From positions 372,001 to 436,000 of the forward strand of contig NZ_JAHXYH010000002.1 of the NCBI RefSeq assembly GCF_019970065.1: a stretch of DNA of 64,000 nt. Direction: 5' to 3'. Both the position numbers and the translations under genes were made by a program. The notes under the pieces are model-generated. The model was not told where the DNA came from. It was given only the letters and a program-made list of their open reading frames with translations, and did no database searches. Below, piece after piece: positions 31,792-40,201 of the stretch; position 1 is the stretch's first letter; each line of letters starts with the position of its first letter. The DNA comes from Chryseobacterium sp. OSA05B. Its GTDB lineage: Bacteria > Bacteroidota > Bacteroidia > Flavobacteriales > Weeksellaceae.

Positions 31792-32124
31792 TTATCTTTT
31801 GATCAGTTCTCCATTGACTAGCTCAACCGCTTTTCCCGGCTGGCTATAGTTCCATCCCAGTTCAATGGCTTCTGTTATTTTGGATTGGATTAGGTGTGGA
31901 GTAATATCCATCGGTTCTCTGCCATAATCGATGGATCTGAAGAAACCGGTATATATCAAAAGAAGCTGTCCTTCGCTTTCATGCTGTACGTGAATTCCAT
32001 ATTCATGGTCATGCTTGTCGTTATGTGAAACGATCTTTCTTATTTTCCAGTAAAAGATTTGGTCGTTGACGACTATTTTCCTAAGTCCTTTTTTGCTAAA
32101 GCCATTGTGTTTTCTTAAAACTGA
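31792..32124 (-). pseudogene. Conserved-looking ORF without a standard start codon
   Basis: A 110-codon open frame begins directly after TGA (32127-32125). It reads SVLRKHNGFSKKGLRKIVVN, then QIFYWKIRKIVSHNDKHDHE, and ends ELVNGELIKR. Amino-acid composition and amphipathic pattern look like a real protein. The only internal ATG would remove the first half, and no ATG, GTG or TTG occurs in frame before it. It begins right at the stop of the next gene upstream. Either the start was lost (pseudogene), a rare start is used, or a frameshift joined it to the upstream gene. Confidence 0.45.
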
Positions 32125-32127
32125 TCA

Positions 32128-32763
32128 CTACTTATTTCCCGGATTCTTAATGTTCTTTAAGCCATCCATATCTTTTTTCATCCTTTCCTTCCAGCCTTTT
32201 CCATTTCTTTTTTCCAGATAAGGTGCGGTGAGCTCGCTGTATTTTTCCTGAGCTTTACGATCTATCGGATCAATGGTGCAACCAGTATTCTGTGAAATAA
32301 TTCCATATTTCTTACGGATACTGTCTGTCTTTCTGATCTTAGTCTGGTCATCAATCTGAAGAAAGAAGCCTCCTGCATACCTCATAACGATCTGATCTTT
32401 TTTAATATCTTTTTGAGCTTCTCTGATGTAATAATTCTCCTGCTTCGTAAGCTCCTTTTTGTTTTTTATAAAACTTTCAGCTGCGATGTAAATAAAAAAT
32501 GCCAGAGCCAGCGTATTTAGAAAAGGAAATACGCTTAAAAACTTACTTTTAAAGTTTAATTTCTTAAAATCCAGACTGCTGACCAGATAAGAAGCCAATG
32601 CTGTTACGACAAAAACAGCTGGCAGATATTGGAGCTGGCATTCTTTAAGCATCTCCCATACATCCAACTCCGCAGGATAATTGAGGAAATAATATCCGAA
32701 AATATACACGGCAGCCACCAGCAGGATGACCGCTACATTGATGATGATGAGTTTTTTGTACAT
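32128..32763 (-). CDS. Inner-membrane protein of unknown function
   Basis: A 211-residue protein. Helices lie at about residues 5-27, 47-65 and 77-97, then a charged soluble tail of about 110 residues with Lys-rich segments (KNKKELTKQENYYIREAQKD). I do not recognise it. The gene is immediately followed by the startless ORF at 31792-32124. Confidence 0.55.
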   Translation of the reverse strand: MYKKLIIINVAVILLVAAVYIFGYYFLNYPAELDVWEMLKECQLQYLPAVFVVTALASYLVSSLDFKKLNFKSKFLSVFPFLNTLALAFFIYIAAESFIKNKKELTKQENYYIREAQKDIKKDQIVMRYAGGFFLQIDDQTKIRKTDSIRKKYGIISQNTGCTIDPIDRKAQEKYSELTAPYLEKRNGKGWKERMKKDMDGLKNIKNPGNK

Positions 32764-32797
32764 ATCAGAAATCTTTACTTATCTAAAATAAGATTTT

Positions 32798-33370
32798 CTA
32801 ACGAAACTCAGTACTTTTATTGGCTTTCACTTCCCCGAACCTATCCAGAATATCTGCATATTTTTTCAACATACGCTTATTAATACGCGGATGGTCAGAT
32901 TCCAGATATTTTTTTGATAAATAGGAATAGGTATTTTGCCTGCCGTTTTGAATCACAGTCAGGCTGTAAGTTGTATCAGGTAGAGGTGGATAGATTTTCT
33001 TTTTATTTTTCAACTCAAAATCTTCCTGAGTATATTTCAGAAATTTTTTAAACTTTTTTGAATGAATAATGTCAAAAAGCCGTTTCTTATCATCCTCTGA
33101 AAGTTCTACTGTTTTAGAAGAAAGAGGTGAATTTTTATAATAGGCATATACATCTCCTTTAGCCTTAAAAATATACACCAGATATTGACGTGGTGATTCG
33201 GGTATAGGATCAGATGTGCCTAAAATGATATAGAGATCACTTTTATTTAACCCCCGCAATCCAAATTGAGTATAAGAACCTACCTCTGAACGCAGCGCGA
33301 AAGTAGGGAGTTGCTGAGCATATCCCAAACCCATCAGTAGCAAAAAGAAAATCGATATTGTTTTTTTCAA
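32798..33370 (-). CDS. Secreted protein of unknown function, TTG start
   Basis: 190 residues if translation begins at TTG 33370-33368, giving M(L)KKTISIFFLLLMGLGYAQ, a well-formed signal peptide. The frame is open upstream to 33580, but there it overlaps the thrombospondin-repeat gene in another phase and encodes no sensible protein. With the TTG start the gap to the upstream stop is 19 bp. The mature domain has YLVYIFKAKGDVYAYYKN and LTVIQNGRQNTYSYLSKKY, possibly beta-rich. Function unknown. Confidence 0.6.
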   Translation of the reverse strand: MKKTISIFFLLLMGLGYAQQLPTFALRSEVGSYTQFGLRGLNKSDLYIILGTSDPIPESPRQYLVYIFKAKGDVYAYYKNSPLSSKTVELSEDDKKRLFDIIHSKKFKKFLKYTQEDFELKNKKKIYPPLPDTTYSLTVIQNGRQNTYSYLSKKYLESDHPRINKRMLKKYADILDRFGEVKANKSTEFR

Positions 33371-33389
33371 AATAAGAGTATGCTTTAGC

Positions 33390-33791
33390 TTAATTAACGG
33401 GAGGTCTGTTACAGCGCGGACATCCATTATTAGTTTCCGGACCGGGTACCGAGGGGCAGGAGTCATCTTTATCCAGTATTCCATCGCCATCCTGATCAGG
33501 CCAAGGGCAGCCATTATTTTCAGCAGGCCCGGAAACTGTAGGGCATGCATCATATTGATCAATGACACTGTCATGATCACTATCCGGCCATGGACATCCG
33601 TGGTTTTCTTTTTCTCCGGATTCCTTCGGACAGCGGTCTAGGTAAAACAAAAATCCGTCCCGGTCTTCATCAGAAAGGCAGATCTCCTTGGAAAATTCCT
33701 TTTTACACTTCTTAAATGCTTCCTTGTTTTCAATATTTTGAGCCTTGAAACAGAAAGGAAAAAGGAGGAGAAACAGTAAAATTCTAGTCAT
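33390..33791 (-). CDS. Secreted protein with thrombospondin type-3 calcium repeats
   Basis: 133 residues: signal peptide ([19 protein letters not shown]), a short Cys-containing stretch, then three calcium-binding repeats of the form DxDxDGxxDxxDx[50 protein letters not shown]. Such repeats usually link the barrel and peptidoglycan-binding halves of OmpA-like proteins. Here the protein ends right after them ([13 protein letters not shown]), so it is a stand-alone repeat protein or a truncated OmpA-type gene. It overlaps the upstream gene by 8 bp. Confidence 0.75.
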   Translation of the reverse strand: MTRILLFLLLFPFCFKAQNIENKEAFKKCKKEFSKEICLSDEDRDGFLFYLDRCPKESGEKENHGCPWPDSDHDSVIDQYDACPTVSGPAENNGCPWPDQDGDGILDKDDSCPSVPGPETNNGCPRCNRPPVN

Positions 33792-34230
33792 GGTTTACTT
33801 TTGTGTAGGTAATTTCGTCATCTTTCAGGCCGTATATATTGCAGTCTTCATTCGTCAAATCAATCAGATCAAAAAACAGATGAAATTGGTACGTTCTTCC
33901 AGTGATCAGTTTAGGATATTGAATCGTTTCTTTGATAGGGATTGGGTACGTATAGGTTTGCCCTGGTTTTATTTTTGTGGTTTTTTTGATGCAGTCTTTA
34001 AAACAGTCTACATCAGCAATATAATTTCCCGTCTTAAGCTGCATTCTGTAAGGTGAAAAGGATGTATTGATCTTTGTTTTTTTGTTTCCTACGTTGGTGA
34101 CAGTCAGTTCTACAACCCCTTTGCTTTGCAGATTAGCGGTACTGGCTTCAAGTTTTAGCGTACATTTTTTCTGCCCCGAAAAAGATGAGACATACAATAT
34201 CAGTACAATAAATAGAGCCTGTTTCATCAA
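33784..34230 (-). CDS. Secreted protein of unknown function, Ig-like
   Basis: 148 residues with a signal peptide ([20 protein letters not shown]). The mature part has beta-strand alternation and the pattern [19 protein letters not shown], typical of immunoglobulin-like or bacterial accessory beta-sandwich domains. Four cysteines (KKCTLK, DCFKDC, EDCNIY) may form disulfides. Its last 8 bases overlap the start of the calcium-repeat gene, so the two are translationally linked. Confidence 0.5.
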   Translation of the reverse strand: MMKQALFIVLILYVSSFSGQKKCTLKLEASTANLQSKGVVELTVTNVGNKKTKINTSFSPYRMQLKTGNYIADVDCFKDCIKKTTKIKPGQTYTYPIPIKETIQYPKLITGRTYQFHLFFDLIDLTNEDCNIYGLKDDEITYTKVNHD

Positions 34231-34286
34231 TACATTATTAAATCCTAAGATACTTAAAAAAAAATAGTTGAAGGAGTTAAAAACAG

Positions 34287-34328
34287 AAAAGGATCACAAA
34301 AACCTTCAGCAGATTCCTGTGATCCTTT
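34287..34328 (-). terminator. Terminator-like hairpin after the Imm22-like gene
   Basis: Perfect 11-bp arms AAAGGATCACA/TGTGATCCTTT around a 20-nt loop, between the Imm22-like gene and the secreted-protein cluster. The T run on the minus strand is short. Confidence 0.5.
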
Positions 34329-34350
34329 ATTCAAATCCTTTCGCAAAAGA

Positions 34351-34749
34351 CTAGATGTTATATTCAATTTCTCCGATGTAGTACAGTGCATACTCTTCAT
34401 CGTTTACAGAAACCGGATTGGGAATAGCATGTTTATTCGCGAAAATAATCGCATTCACCGGAGTTTCCAGACCAAGTTCATTGATTTTTTGTTCAATTAC
34501 CGGAAGCCATTGGTCAGCGTAAGAATAATCTGTGAATTTTTCGTAGATGCCTAGATTTTCATCTTCAAAACCATATTCCAGAAAATCATAATCAAACCAT
34601 TGTATATTTTGCGTTTCGGCGAATTTTGATACATAAAGGTCTTCGTTTTCTTCCTCTATATAATAACTTTCATCCTCTTCAGCAAAAGCATCAAAGTCAT
34701 CTTCATTTTTAAAATATCCCAACCAAAAGTGTGAAATCTCTTTCTCCAT
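34351..34749 (-). CDS. Immunity protein 22-like protein
   Basis: A 132-residue acidic cytoplasmic protein resembling the Imm22 family: SHFWLGYFKNEDDFDAFAEE near the N-terminus, then YVSKFAETQNIQWFDYDFLE. Imm22 proteins neutralise polymorphic toxins, often nucleases. No toxin gene is adjacent, so it may be an orphan that protects against neighbours' toxins. It lies 27 bp downstream of the YdeI-like gene on the same strand. Family recognition is from sequence pattern only. Confidence 0.65.
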   Translation of the reverse strand: MEKEISHFWLGYFKNEDDFDAFAEEDESYYIEEENEDLYVSKFAETQNIQWFDYDFLEYGFEDENLGIYEKFTDYSYADQWLPVIEQKINELGLETPVNAIIFANKHAIPNPVSVNDEEYALYYIGEIEYNI

Positions 34750-34776
34750 AAATTATTTTTTAAGTATACCGTATGT

Positions 34777-35331
34777 TTATTTTAATCTTCTTAACTGTTC
34801 GCTTTCGCTGATCACTTTCTCCAGTCTTGAAAGTCTTGTTTTTTCCTGTTTGGCACTCATAAGCCAGTGAATGGTCAGCTTTTTATAAGAAGGTGCCTGC
34901 TTTTCAAAAAATTCCCAGGCATTTTTATGCGTTTTAAATTTTTTCTCATACGCAGGATCAAGAATGTGTTCCGTCTCATGCGAATAGATTCCCGTTTTGT
35001 CCTCTTTTCTTGCGTCAAACGCTTTTTGTCCTGCAGGCCTCATCAATCCGGCTTTCGTAAGCTCTTCGACCTTTTTAATGTTGATGAGACTCCAGTTGCT
35101 GTTGGGCTTTCTCGGCGTAAACCGGTTGTAATAGCTTTCTTCATCTACAGATCTTCTCACCCCGTCTATCCAGCCAAAACATAAAGCCTGATCTACAGAT
35201 TCGGACCAGTTCATTGAAGCCTTCCCGGTGCCTTTTTTGTAGAAGCCTACCAGAACTTCCTTTTCTTTCGTGTGATTTTTCTCCAGCCACTTTCTGAATT
35301 CTTCCGTTGTTGCAAAAAATATAGGAGCCAT
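34777..35331 (-). CDS. YdeI/OmpD-associated family protein
   Basis: A 184-residue cytoplasmic protein. Hallmarks of the YdeI-like family are visible: FRKWLEKNHTKEKEVLVGFY, the central ALCFGWIDGVRRSVDE and YYNRFTPRKPNSNWSLIN. The C-terminal third (TIHWLMSAKQEKTRLSRLEK) matches the OmdA-type tail. Members are linked to resistance to antimicrobial peptides or bacteriocins, but the mechanism is unclear. Length is normal. Confidence 0.85.
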   Translation of the reverse strand: MAPIFFATTEEFRKWLEKNHTKEKEVLVGFYKKGTGKASMNWSESVDQALCFGWIDGVRRSVDEESYYNRFTPRKPNSNWSLINIKKVEELTKAGLMRPAGQKAFDARKEDKTGIYSHETEHILDPAYEKKFKTHKNAWEFFEKQAPSYKKLTIHWLMSAKQEKTRLSRLEKVISESEQLRRLK

Positions 35332-35475
35332 GGTGAATCTTTTTGATGCGTATTAAAATGTAATATTACAAAACTTTTCTTTGAAATGAGAATTTGACCG
35401 GGACAAAGTCGCCCTATGAAAAAATGCGGAAGTAGACTTTTTTATTGTAATTTTATTCAGGTAAAACGCTAAACA

Positions 35476-36123
35476 ATGGAATTTCTTCAGGATCATTATG
35501 CCGTCCAAAACGAACTGCTCCTTATACTCATCTCAGTCATGCTGGGACTGCTGATCGGTGCAGAACGCGAATACCGGAACAAATCTGCAGGTTTGCGGAC
35601 TTTCATTCTGGTATGTTTCGGATCCTGCCTGTTCACGATTCTTTCTATTAAAATCGGAGTACAGAATCCGGATCGTCTCGCAGCCAATATCATTACCGGA
35701 ATCGGTTTTTTGGGAGCGGGCGTTATTTTTAAAGGGGACAATAAGATCGATGGGATCACGACAGCGACTACCATTTGGGCTACTGCTTCTATAGGAATGG
35801 CCGTAGGTTCAGGGTATGTATATCTTTCGCTTTTAGGAACAGCACTGGTTATTTTGATTCTGAGCGCGCTCATCTATCTCCAGAGTTTTATAGACAGCAG
35901 CCACAAGATCAGGGAATACAGAATTACGGTGGCCGAATCAGAAGATATCAGCCATTGTGAAAAAATATTTAAAGATCACCATCTGAAATATTTTATGCTG
36001 AAAATGCAGTATTCACAGGGAAATCTTTCTATAACATGGAGACTCACCGGAAAACATACCAAACACGATGAGGTGGTCAGAAGTCTCATCAATGATCCTA
36101 AAATTACAGCCTATCAGTTTTAA
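35476..36123 (+). CDS. MgtC/SapB-family membrane protein
   Basis: A 215-residue inner-membrane protein. The family block LGLLIGAEREYRNKSAGLRT and GIGFLGAGVIFKGDNKIDGI, with TATTIWATASIGMAVGSG, is complete. About four helices lie in residues 15-140 and a soluble ACT-like C-terminus follows. MgtC proteins influence magnesium and phosphate homeostasis and survival at low magnesium. It is a single gene, convergent with the NlpE-like gene and sharing its terminator. Confidence 0.92.
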   Translation: MEFLQDHYAVQNELLLILISVMLGLLIGAEREYRNKSAGLRTFILVCFGSCLFTILSIKIGVQNPDRLAANIITGIGFLGAGVIFKGDNKIDGITTATTIWATASIGMAVGSGYVYLSLLGTALVILILSALIYLQSFIDSSHKIREYRITVAESEDISHCEKIFKDHHLKYFMLKMQYSQGNLSITWRLTGKHTKHDEVVRSLINDPKITAYQF

Positions 36124-36135
36124 GTTAAAACAAAA

Positions 36136-36162
36136 AAATAAAGGCCTGAGCCTTTATTTTTT
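36136..36162. terminator. Bidirectional terminator between mgtC-like and nlpE-like genes
   Basis: A perfect AAATAAAGGC/GCCTTTATTT stem with a 4-nt CTGA loop, an A run on the left and a T run on the right. The right arm overlaps the last codons of the minus-strand gene. Confidence 0.82.
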
Positions 36163-36642
36163 CTTGAAAACATACAGATCCTTGTTCGGTCCAGTAATTT
36201 CCTGTCCGTCCATATCAAGCTGTATCAGCTTGTTTTCGCCTACTTTATATTTGTAACCGGCTGTTTTTCCTTTTAGAGTAATCACACTTCCGGCAGCATC
36301 CCATTCAAAAGTTCCTTTATCCTGGTTTTTAGAATTCCTGTCGATATATTCTTCAGTAATGCTGAATGTTTTATCATTGTTTATGGTGAGTAAAGTCTTG
36401 ATTCCCGGGCAGTCTGCACATGGAACTACCGCTTCATAAATTCCCGGCCAGTCAAGAGCATTTTCCGAAGTGTCGCCTGCCGCAGTAGGAGTTGCTTTTG
36501 TAATGCTGTCAGCTGGAGTAGTCTGTACAGCCGCAGAATCCGTTGCTGCATCAGTAGTTTCAGTTGTTTTTTCTTTCTGATTACACGATGCTAAAAAGAC
36601 TGCCGATGCAATTCCCAGAATGAACATTTTGCTATTCATCAT
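36154..36642 (-). CDS. NlpE N-terminal-domain lipoprotein
   Basis: A 162-residue lipoprotein: lipobox AVFLASC (Cys20), a Thr/Ala-rich linker of about 45 residues, and one NlpE-N domain from about residue 65 (DWPGIYEAVVPCADCPGIKT; TGPNKDLYVFKKK). The CxxC pair is the E. coli NlpE redox/copper motif. E. coli NlpE has a second domain that signals envelope stress to CpxA; it is absent here, as usual in Bacteroidota. It may sense or buffer metals or envelope stress. Confidence 0.85.
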   Translation of the reverse strand: MMNSKMFILGIASAVFLASCNQKEKTTETTDAATDSAAVQTTPADSITKATPTAAGDTSENALDWPGIYEAVVPCADCPGIKTLLTINNDKTFSITEEYIDRNSKNQDKGTFEWDAAGSVITLKGKTAGYKYKVGENKLIQLDMDGQEITGPNKDLYVFKKK

Positions 36643-36719
36643 GATAAAGTAATTTAGATTATATTAATAATTAAGTGCTGTATTTGAAACAAAAACTGAG
36701 CCGTTTCGGGGGAGAGTAG

Positions 36720-36950
36720 GAGAGTTGTAGGGTTTTAGAGTAAGAGGGTTGCTAGTTGCTGGTTCGAATCTCTGAACCCGGAACTCGCATCCCGAAACAT
36801 ATCTGAAATCTACTATTAACAATTCACTTGCGAAGCAAAATTCACAATCGCCCTATTTCAACCTCAATCTGAACCTTAGCCTTAAAAGTCTCATGTCTGA
36901 AATCTGGAGTCTGAAGTCTAAAATCTAAAATCCTCGCCCACGTAAGGCAT
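36720..36950. repeat. Dispersed intergenic repeat mosaic
   Basis: The 348-bp gap before the peptidase contains CTCGCATCCCGAAAC, a copy of the stem-loop module (36821-36849, TTGCGAAGCAA core) and a run of CTGAAATCTG-type units. These match pieces at 9.6, 41.4, 44.6 and 46.2 kb. No gene is seen. Confidence 0.65.
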
Positions 36951-36990
36951 ATGTACAATATTCTTTGTAAATTGGGGCAAAATTTTGATT

Positions 36991-39129
36991 ATGACAAAAA
37001 AGATACTTTTATCCGTATTTCTTTTGCCGGCTGCAATGGCATTCGCTCAGCAATATGGAGGAATGTGGATTCCGACAGAACTGAATGAAAAGGAAATGAA
37101 GGATCTGGGAATGAAGATCTCTGCCAAAGACATTTTCAATACCCAGAAGCCGAGCATCAAGGATGCAGTAGTACAGTTTAACGGCGGATGTACTGCAGAA
37201 ATCATTTCACCTAAAGGATTGTTACTCACCAACCACCACTGTGGATATGGGCAGATCCAGGCACATTCTACGGTTCAGAATGATCTTCTTTCAAACGGAT
37301 TCTGGGCTAAGAATCCTGAGGGAGAACTTCCGAATCCTGGCGTAAAAGTAGACTTCATTGTAGATATCAAAGAAGTTACCGATCAGATTTTAGAAGGGAC
37401 AGACAACCTTGTTGAACCCGAACTGGCTAAAAAGATCAGTAAAAATATTGAGGTTTATAAAAACTCTCAGAAAATAGAATCTTACCAGTCGATCATTGTA
37501 AAATCAATGTATTACGGTAACAAATATTACGCTTTTACTACTGAAACGTATAAAGATATCCGTCTGGTTGGGGCACCGCCTCAAAGCATCGGAAAATTCG
37601 GTAGCGATACAGATAACTGGGTTTGGCCTAGACACACCGGAGATTTCTCCATGTTCAGAATTTATGCAGGAAAAGACAACAAGCCCGCTGAATATTCAAA
37701 AGACAACGTTCCTTACGTTCCGAAACATTATCTGCCGGTTTCTATAAAAGATAAGGCTGAAAACGACTTTACATTCGTATTCGGATTTCCTGGAAGAACT
37801 ACAGAATACCTTCCTGCAGTAGCTGTGGAGAAGATCATGAAAGATATTGATCCGGCGAGAATTGCTGTACGTGACGTTGCTTTGAAAACATTGGACGAAA
37901 AAATGCGTGTAGACAGTGAAACACGTATCAAATATGCTTCTAAATATGCATCCGTAGCTAATTACTGGAAAAAATGGATCGGTGAGGTAGAAGGCCTGAA
38001 AAAGTCTAATGCCATAGAGAAAAAAGTAATGTATGAAGGATCTTTGGTGGCTAAAAATCCTGAGATCAAAGCTACTTTGGACCAGTTAAATAAGCTGTAC
38101 AACGACCAGGCTCCTTATGCGTTAAACAATGCATATTACACAGAAGTGGTAAGAAATGCGGAAACGCTGAAGCTTGCAGGAGACTACTACGATTATGTAG
38201 CTTCTGTGGAAGCTGGAAGAATGGACGAAAAAGAGCTTACGAAATTAAAAGCAAAGGTTACTTCATTCTACAAAGATTACAGTGCAGAGCTTGATGCTAA
38301 AGTAACGGCAAAATTATTGGCTTTATATGCTAATAAAACAGCTCCTCAGTTCTTACCGGTAGGATTCAATAAATATAAAGATGAAAACCAGAACATCCCG
38401 ATGATCGAGGAGATGTCTAAAAGCTCCATCGTTACAGGAAGAGCTCAGGTGAACGGAGCCGCCCTGACAACGGATGTGGAAAAGGCATTTTCTAATCAGG
38501 ACAAGCTGGTTAAGACTTTGAAAAAAGATCCTATTTATCAGCTGTATGTTTCTATGAAGGAAACCTATATGAAAAATGCAGATCCTCAGTTTACTGCTCT
38601 TCAGGGTAAAATTGATGATCTTCAGAAGAAATTCATGGCGCAGCAGATGGCTACGGACAAAGACAGAAAATTCTTCCCGGATGCCAACTCTACGCTTCGT
38701 GTAACTTATGGAAAAGTAAAAGGTTCTACGCCTAGAGATGCTGTTTCTTACGGTTACCAGACGCACCTTGCCGGAGTTATTGAAAAATATGTTCCGGGAG
38801 ATTATGAATTTGATGTTCCTAAAAAACTGATTGATCTTTACAACAAGAAAGATTACGGATCCTATAAGGACAAAACAGGAGATGTTCCTGTTGGATTCAC
38901 TGCTACAAACCATACCACGGGAGGTAACTCAGGAAGTCCGGCGCTTGATGCCAACGGAAATCTTGTAGGCCTAAACTTCGACAGACAGTGGGAAGGAACG
39001 ATGAGTGATATCAATTATGACCCACGTTTCAGCCGAAACATTATGGTAGATACAAAATATATCCTGTTCATTATCGATAAATTTGCCGATTCCAAATGGC
39101 TTATCGACGAAATGAAGGTGATCAAATAA
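36991..39129 (+). CDS. S46-family dipeptidyl-peptidase, DPP11 type
   Basis: A 712-residue exported serine peptidase that removes dipeptides from peptide N-termini in the periplasm. I start at ATG 36991, not TTG 36985; signal peptide MTKKILLSVFLLPAAMAFAQ. The triad, in this numbering, is His83 (LLTNHHCGYG), Asp218 (RHTGDFSMFR) and Ser647 (TTGGNSGSPAL). Arg665 lies 18 residues after Ser647 (GLNFDRQWEG). In Porphyromonas gingivalis DPP11 the corresponding Arg673, 18 after Ser655, gives preference for Asp/Glu; DPP7 has Gly there. So acidic specificity is predicted. A terminator follows. Confidence 0.93.
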   Translation: MTKKILLSVFLLPAAMAFAQQYGGMWIPTELNEKEMKDLGMKISAKDIFNTQKPSIKDAVVQFNGGCTAEIISPKGLLLTNHHCGYGQIQAHSTVQNDLLSNGFWAKNPEGELPNPGVKVDFIVDIKEVTDQILEGTDNLVEPELAKKISKNIEVYKNSQKIESYQSIIVKSMYYGNKYYAFTTETYKDIRLVGAPPQSIGKFGSDTDNWVWPRHTGDFSMFRIYAGKDNKPAEYSKDNVPYVPKHYLPVSIKDKAENDFTFVFGFPGRTTEYLPAVAVEKIMKDIDPARIAVRDVALKTLDEKMRVDSETRIKYASKYASVANYWKKWIGEVEGLKKSNAIEKKVMYEGSLVAKNPEIKATLDQLNKLYNDQAPYALNNAYYTEVVRNAETLKLAGDYYDYVASVEAGRMDEKELTKLKAKVTSFYKDYSAELDAKVTAKLLALYANKTAPQFLPVGFNKYKDENQNIPMIEEMSKSSIVTGRAQVNGAALTTDVEKAFSNQDKLVKTLKKDPIYQLYVSMKETYMKNADPQFTALQGKIDDLQKKFMAQQMATDKDRKFFPDANSTLRVTYGKVKGSTPRDAVSYGYQTHLAGVIEKYVPGDYEFDVPKKLIDLYNKKDYGSYKDKTGDVPVGFTATNHTTGGNSGSPALDANGNLVGLNFDRQWEGTMSDINYDPRFSRNIMVDTKYILFIIDKFADSKWLIDEMKVIK

Positions 39130-39148
39130 TACATAAAAATCATACCTT

Positions 39149-39189
39149 TAAGAATCTATTTAAATTCCATTTGAATAGATTCTTTTTTA
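39149..39189 (+). terminator. Intrinsic terminator after the S46 peptidase
   Basis: AAGAATCTATT/AATAGATTCTT, a perfect 11-bp stem with a T-rich tail, 19 bp after the stop. Confidence 0.82.
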
Positions 39190-39199
39190 TTTAACAGAG

Positions 39200-40201
39200 A
39201 TGAAAGATAAGATCATCAATATCCTTACTGCCTTCGAAACGGACGATATCGGGAAATCTTTTCCGCTGGATTACTGTTTGCCCCTTTATCACAGCGTTTC
39301 CGATGATCATTTGTCACACATCAGACATGTCATCAATTATAAAAGTAAAAAACAGTTTGAAGAGGATCTGGACTGTTTTTCAAAGCATTTCCAATTTGTA
39401 AATTGGCCAGAATTCAAAGATTTTGTCAATGGCAGTTTTAGGCCAAAGAAAAAGATCGCTTTGCTGACTTTTGATGATGGTTTCAGGGAATTTTATGACG
39501 TAGCAGTTCCCATTCTGGAACGTAAAGGAATATACGCCTGTAATTTTATCAATCCCGCTTTTGTGGATAATAAAGATATGATGTTCAGATGCAAAGCCAG
39601 TCTGCTTATTGAGGAAATTGGAAAAAGAAAAACGATAGATCCTGAAGTGTTCCGCATTCTGAATGTGGAAAATAAAGCTGAAAAACAAGCTTTGATCAAC
39701 AGGATTTTAAACATCAGTTATCAGGAAAAAGAAATCCTTAATATCCTTGCAGAAAAGCTTGAAAAGGATTACAAGTCTTATTCAAAAGAACAGAAACCTT
39801 ATCTCAGCACAGACGAATTAAAAATACTGACTGAAAAAGGGTTTGGAATTTCCTCTCACAGCTGGGATCATCCCAAATATGGAGATCTTTCCCTGGAACA
39901 GCAAATGGAAACCACAAACCGGACTTTCGATTATCTGAAAGAAAGTGGTTTTTTACACGAAACGTTTGCGTTCCCATTCACTGATTTTGGAGTGAAAAAA
40001 GAATTCTTTGATGAGTTGTTTAAAAATGAAGAAATCAGTTTCAGCTTTGGATGTGCCGGTGTAAAACTGGACAGCGTGGAAAGAAACTTTCAGAGAATTC
40101 CTATGGAAATGGGGGAGAGCGGAGAAAGAATCCTGAAAAAAGAAACCGCTTATTTCAGGTTGAAAAAGATCATGAATAAAAATACAATTGTACGGAAATG
40201 A
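39200..40201 (+). CDS. Polysaccharide deacetylase-family protein
   Basis: A 333-residue cytoplasmic protein with a NodB-type fold. Visible motifs are IALLTFDDGFREFYD (catalytic Asp and metal Asp, near residue 90) and GFGISSHSWDHPKYGDLS (metal-binding His pair) near residue 215. Such enzymes remove acetyl groups from sugars, or act on other amides. There is no signal peptide, so it probably modifies a precursor inside the cell. It overlaps the acyltransferase gene by 4 bp (ATGA), so the two proteins likely act together on one surface glycan or lipid. Confidence 0.82.
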   Translation: MKDKIINILTAFETDDIGKSFPLDYCLPLYHSVSDDHLSHIRHVINYKSKKQFEEDLDCFSKHFQFVNWPEFKDFVNGSFRPKKKIALLTFDDGFREFYDVAVPILERKGIYACNFINPAFVDNKDMMFRCKASLLIEEIGKRKTIDPEVFRILNVENKAEKQALINRILNISYQEKEILNILAEKLEKDYKSYSKEQKPYLSTDELKILTEKGFGISSHSWDHPKYGDLSLEQQMETTNRTFDYLKESGFLHETFAFPFTDFGVKKEFFDELFKNEEISFSFGCAGVKLDSVERNFQRIPMEMGESGERILKKETAYFRLKKIMNKNTIVRK

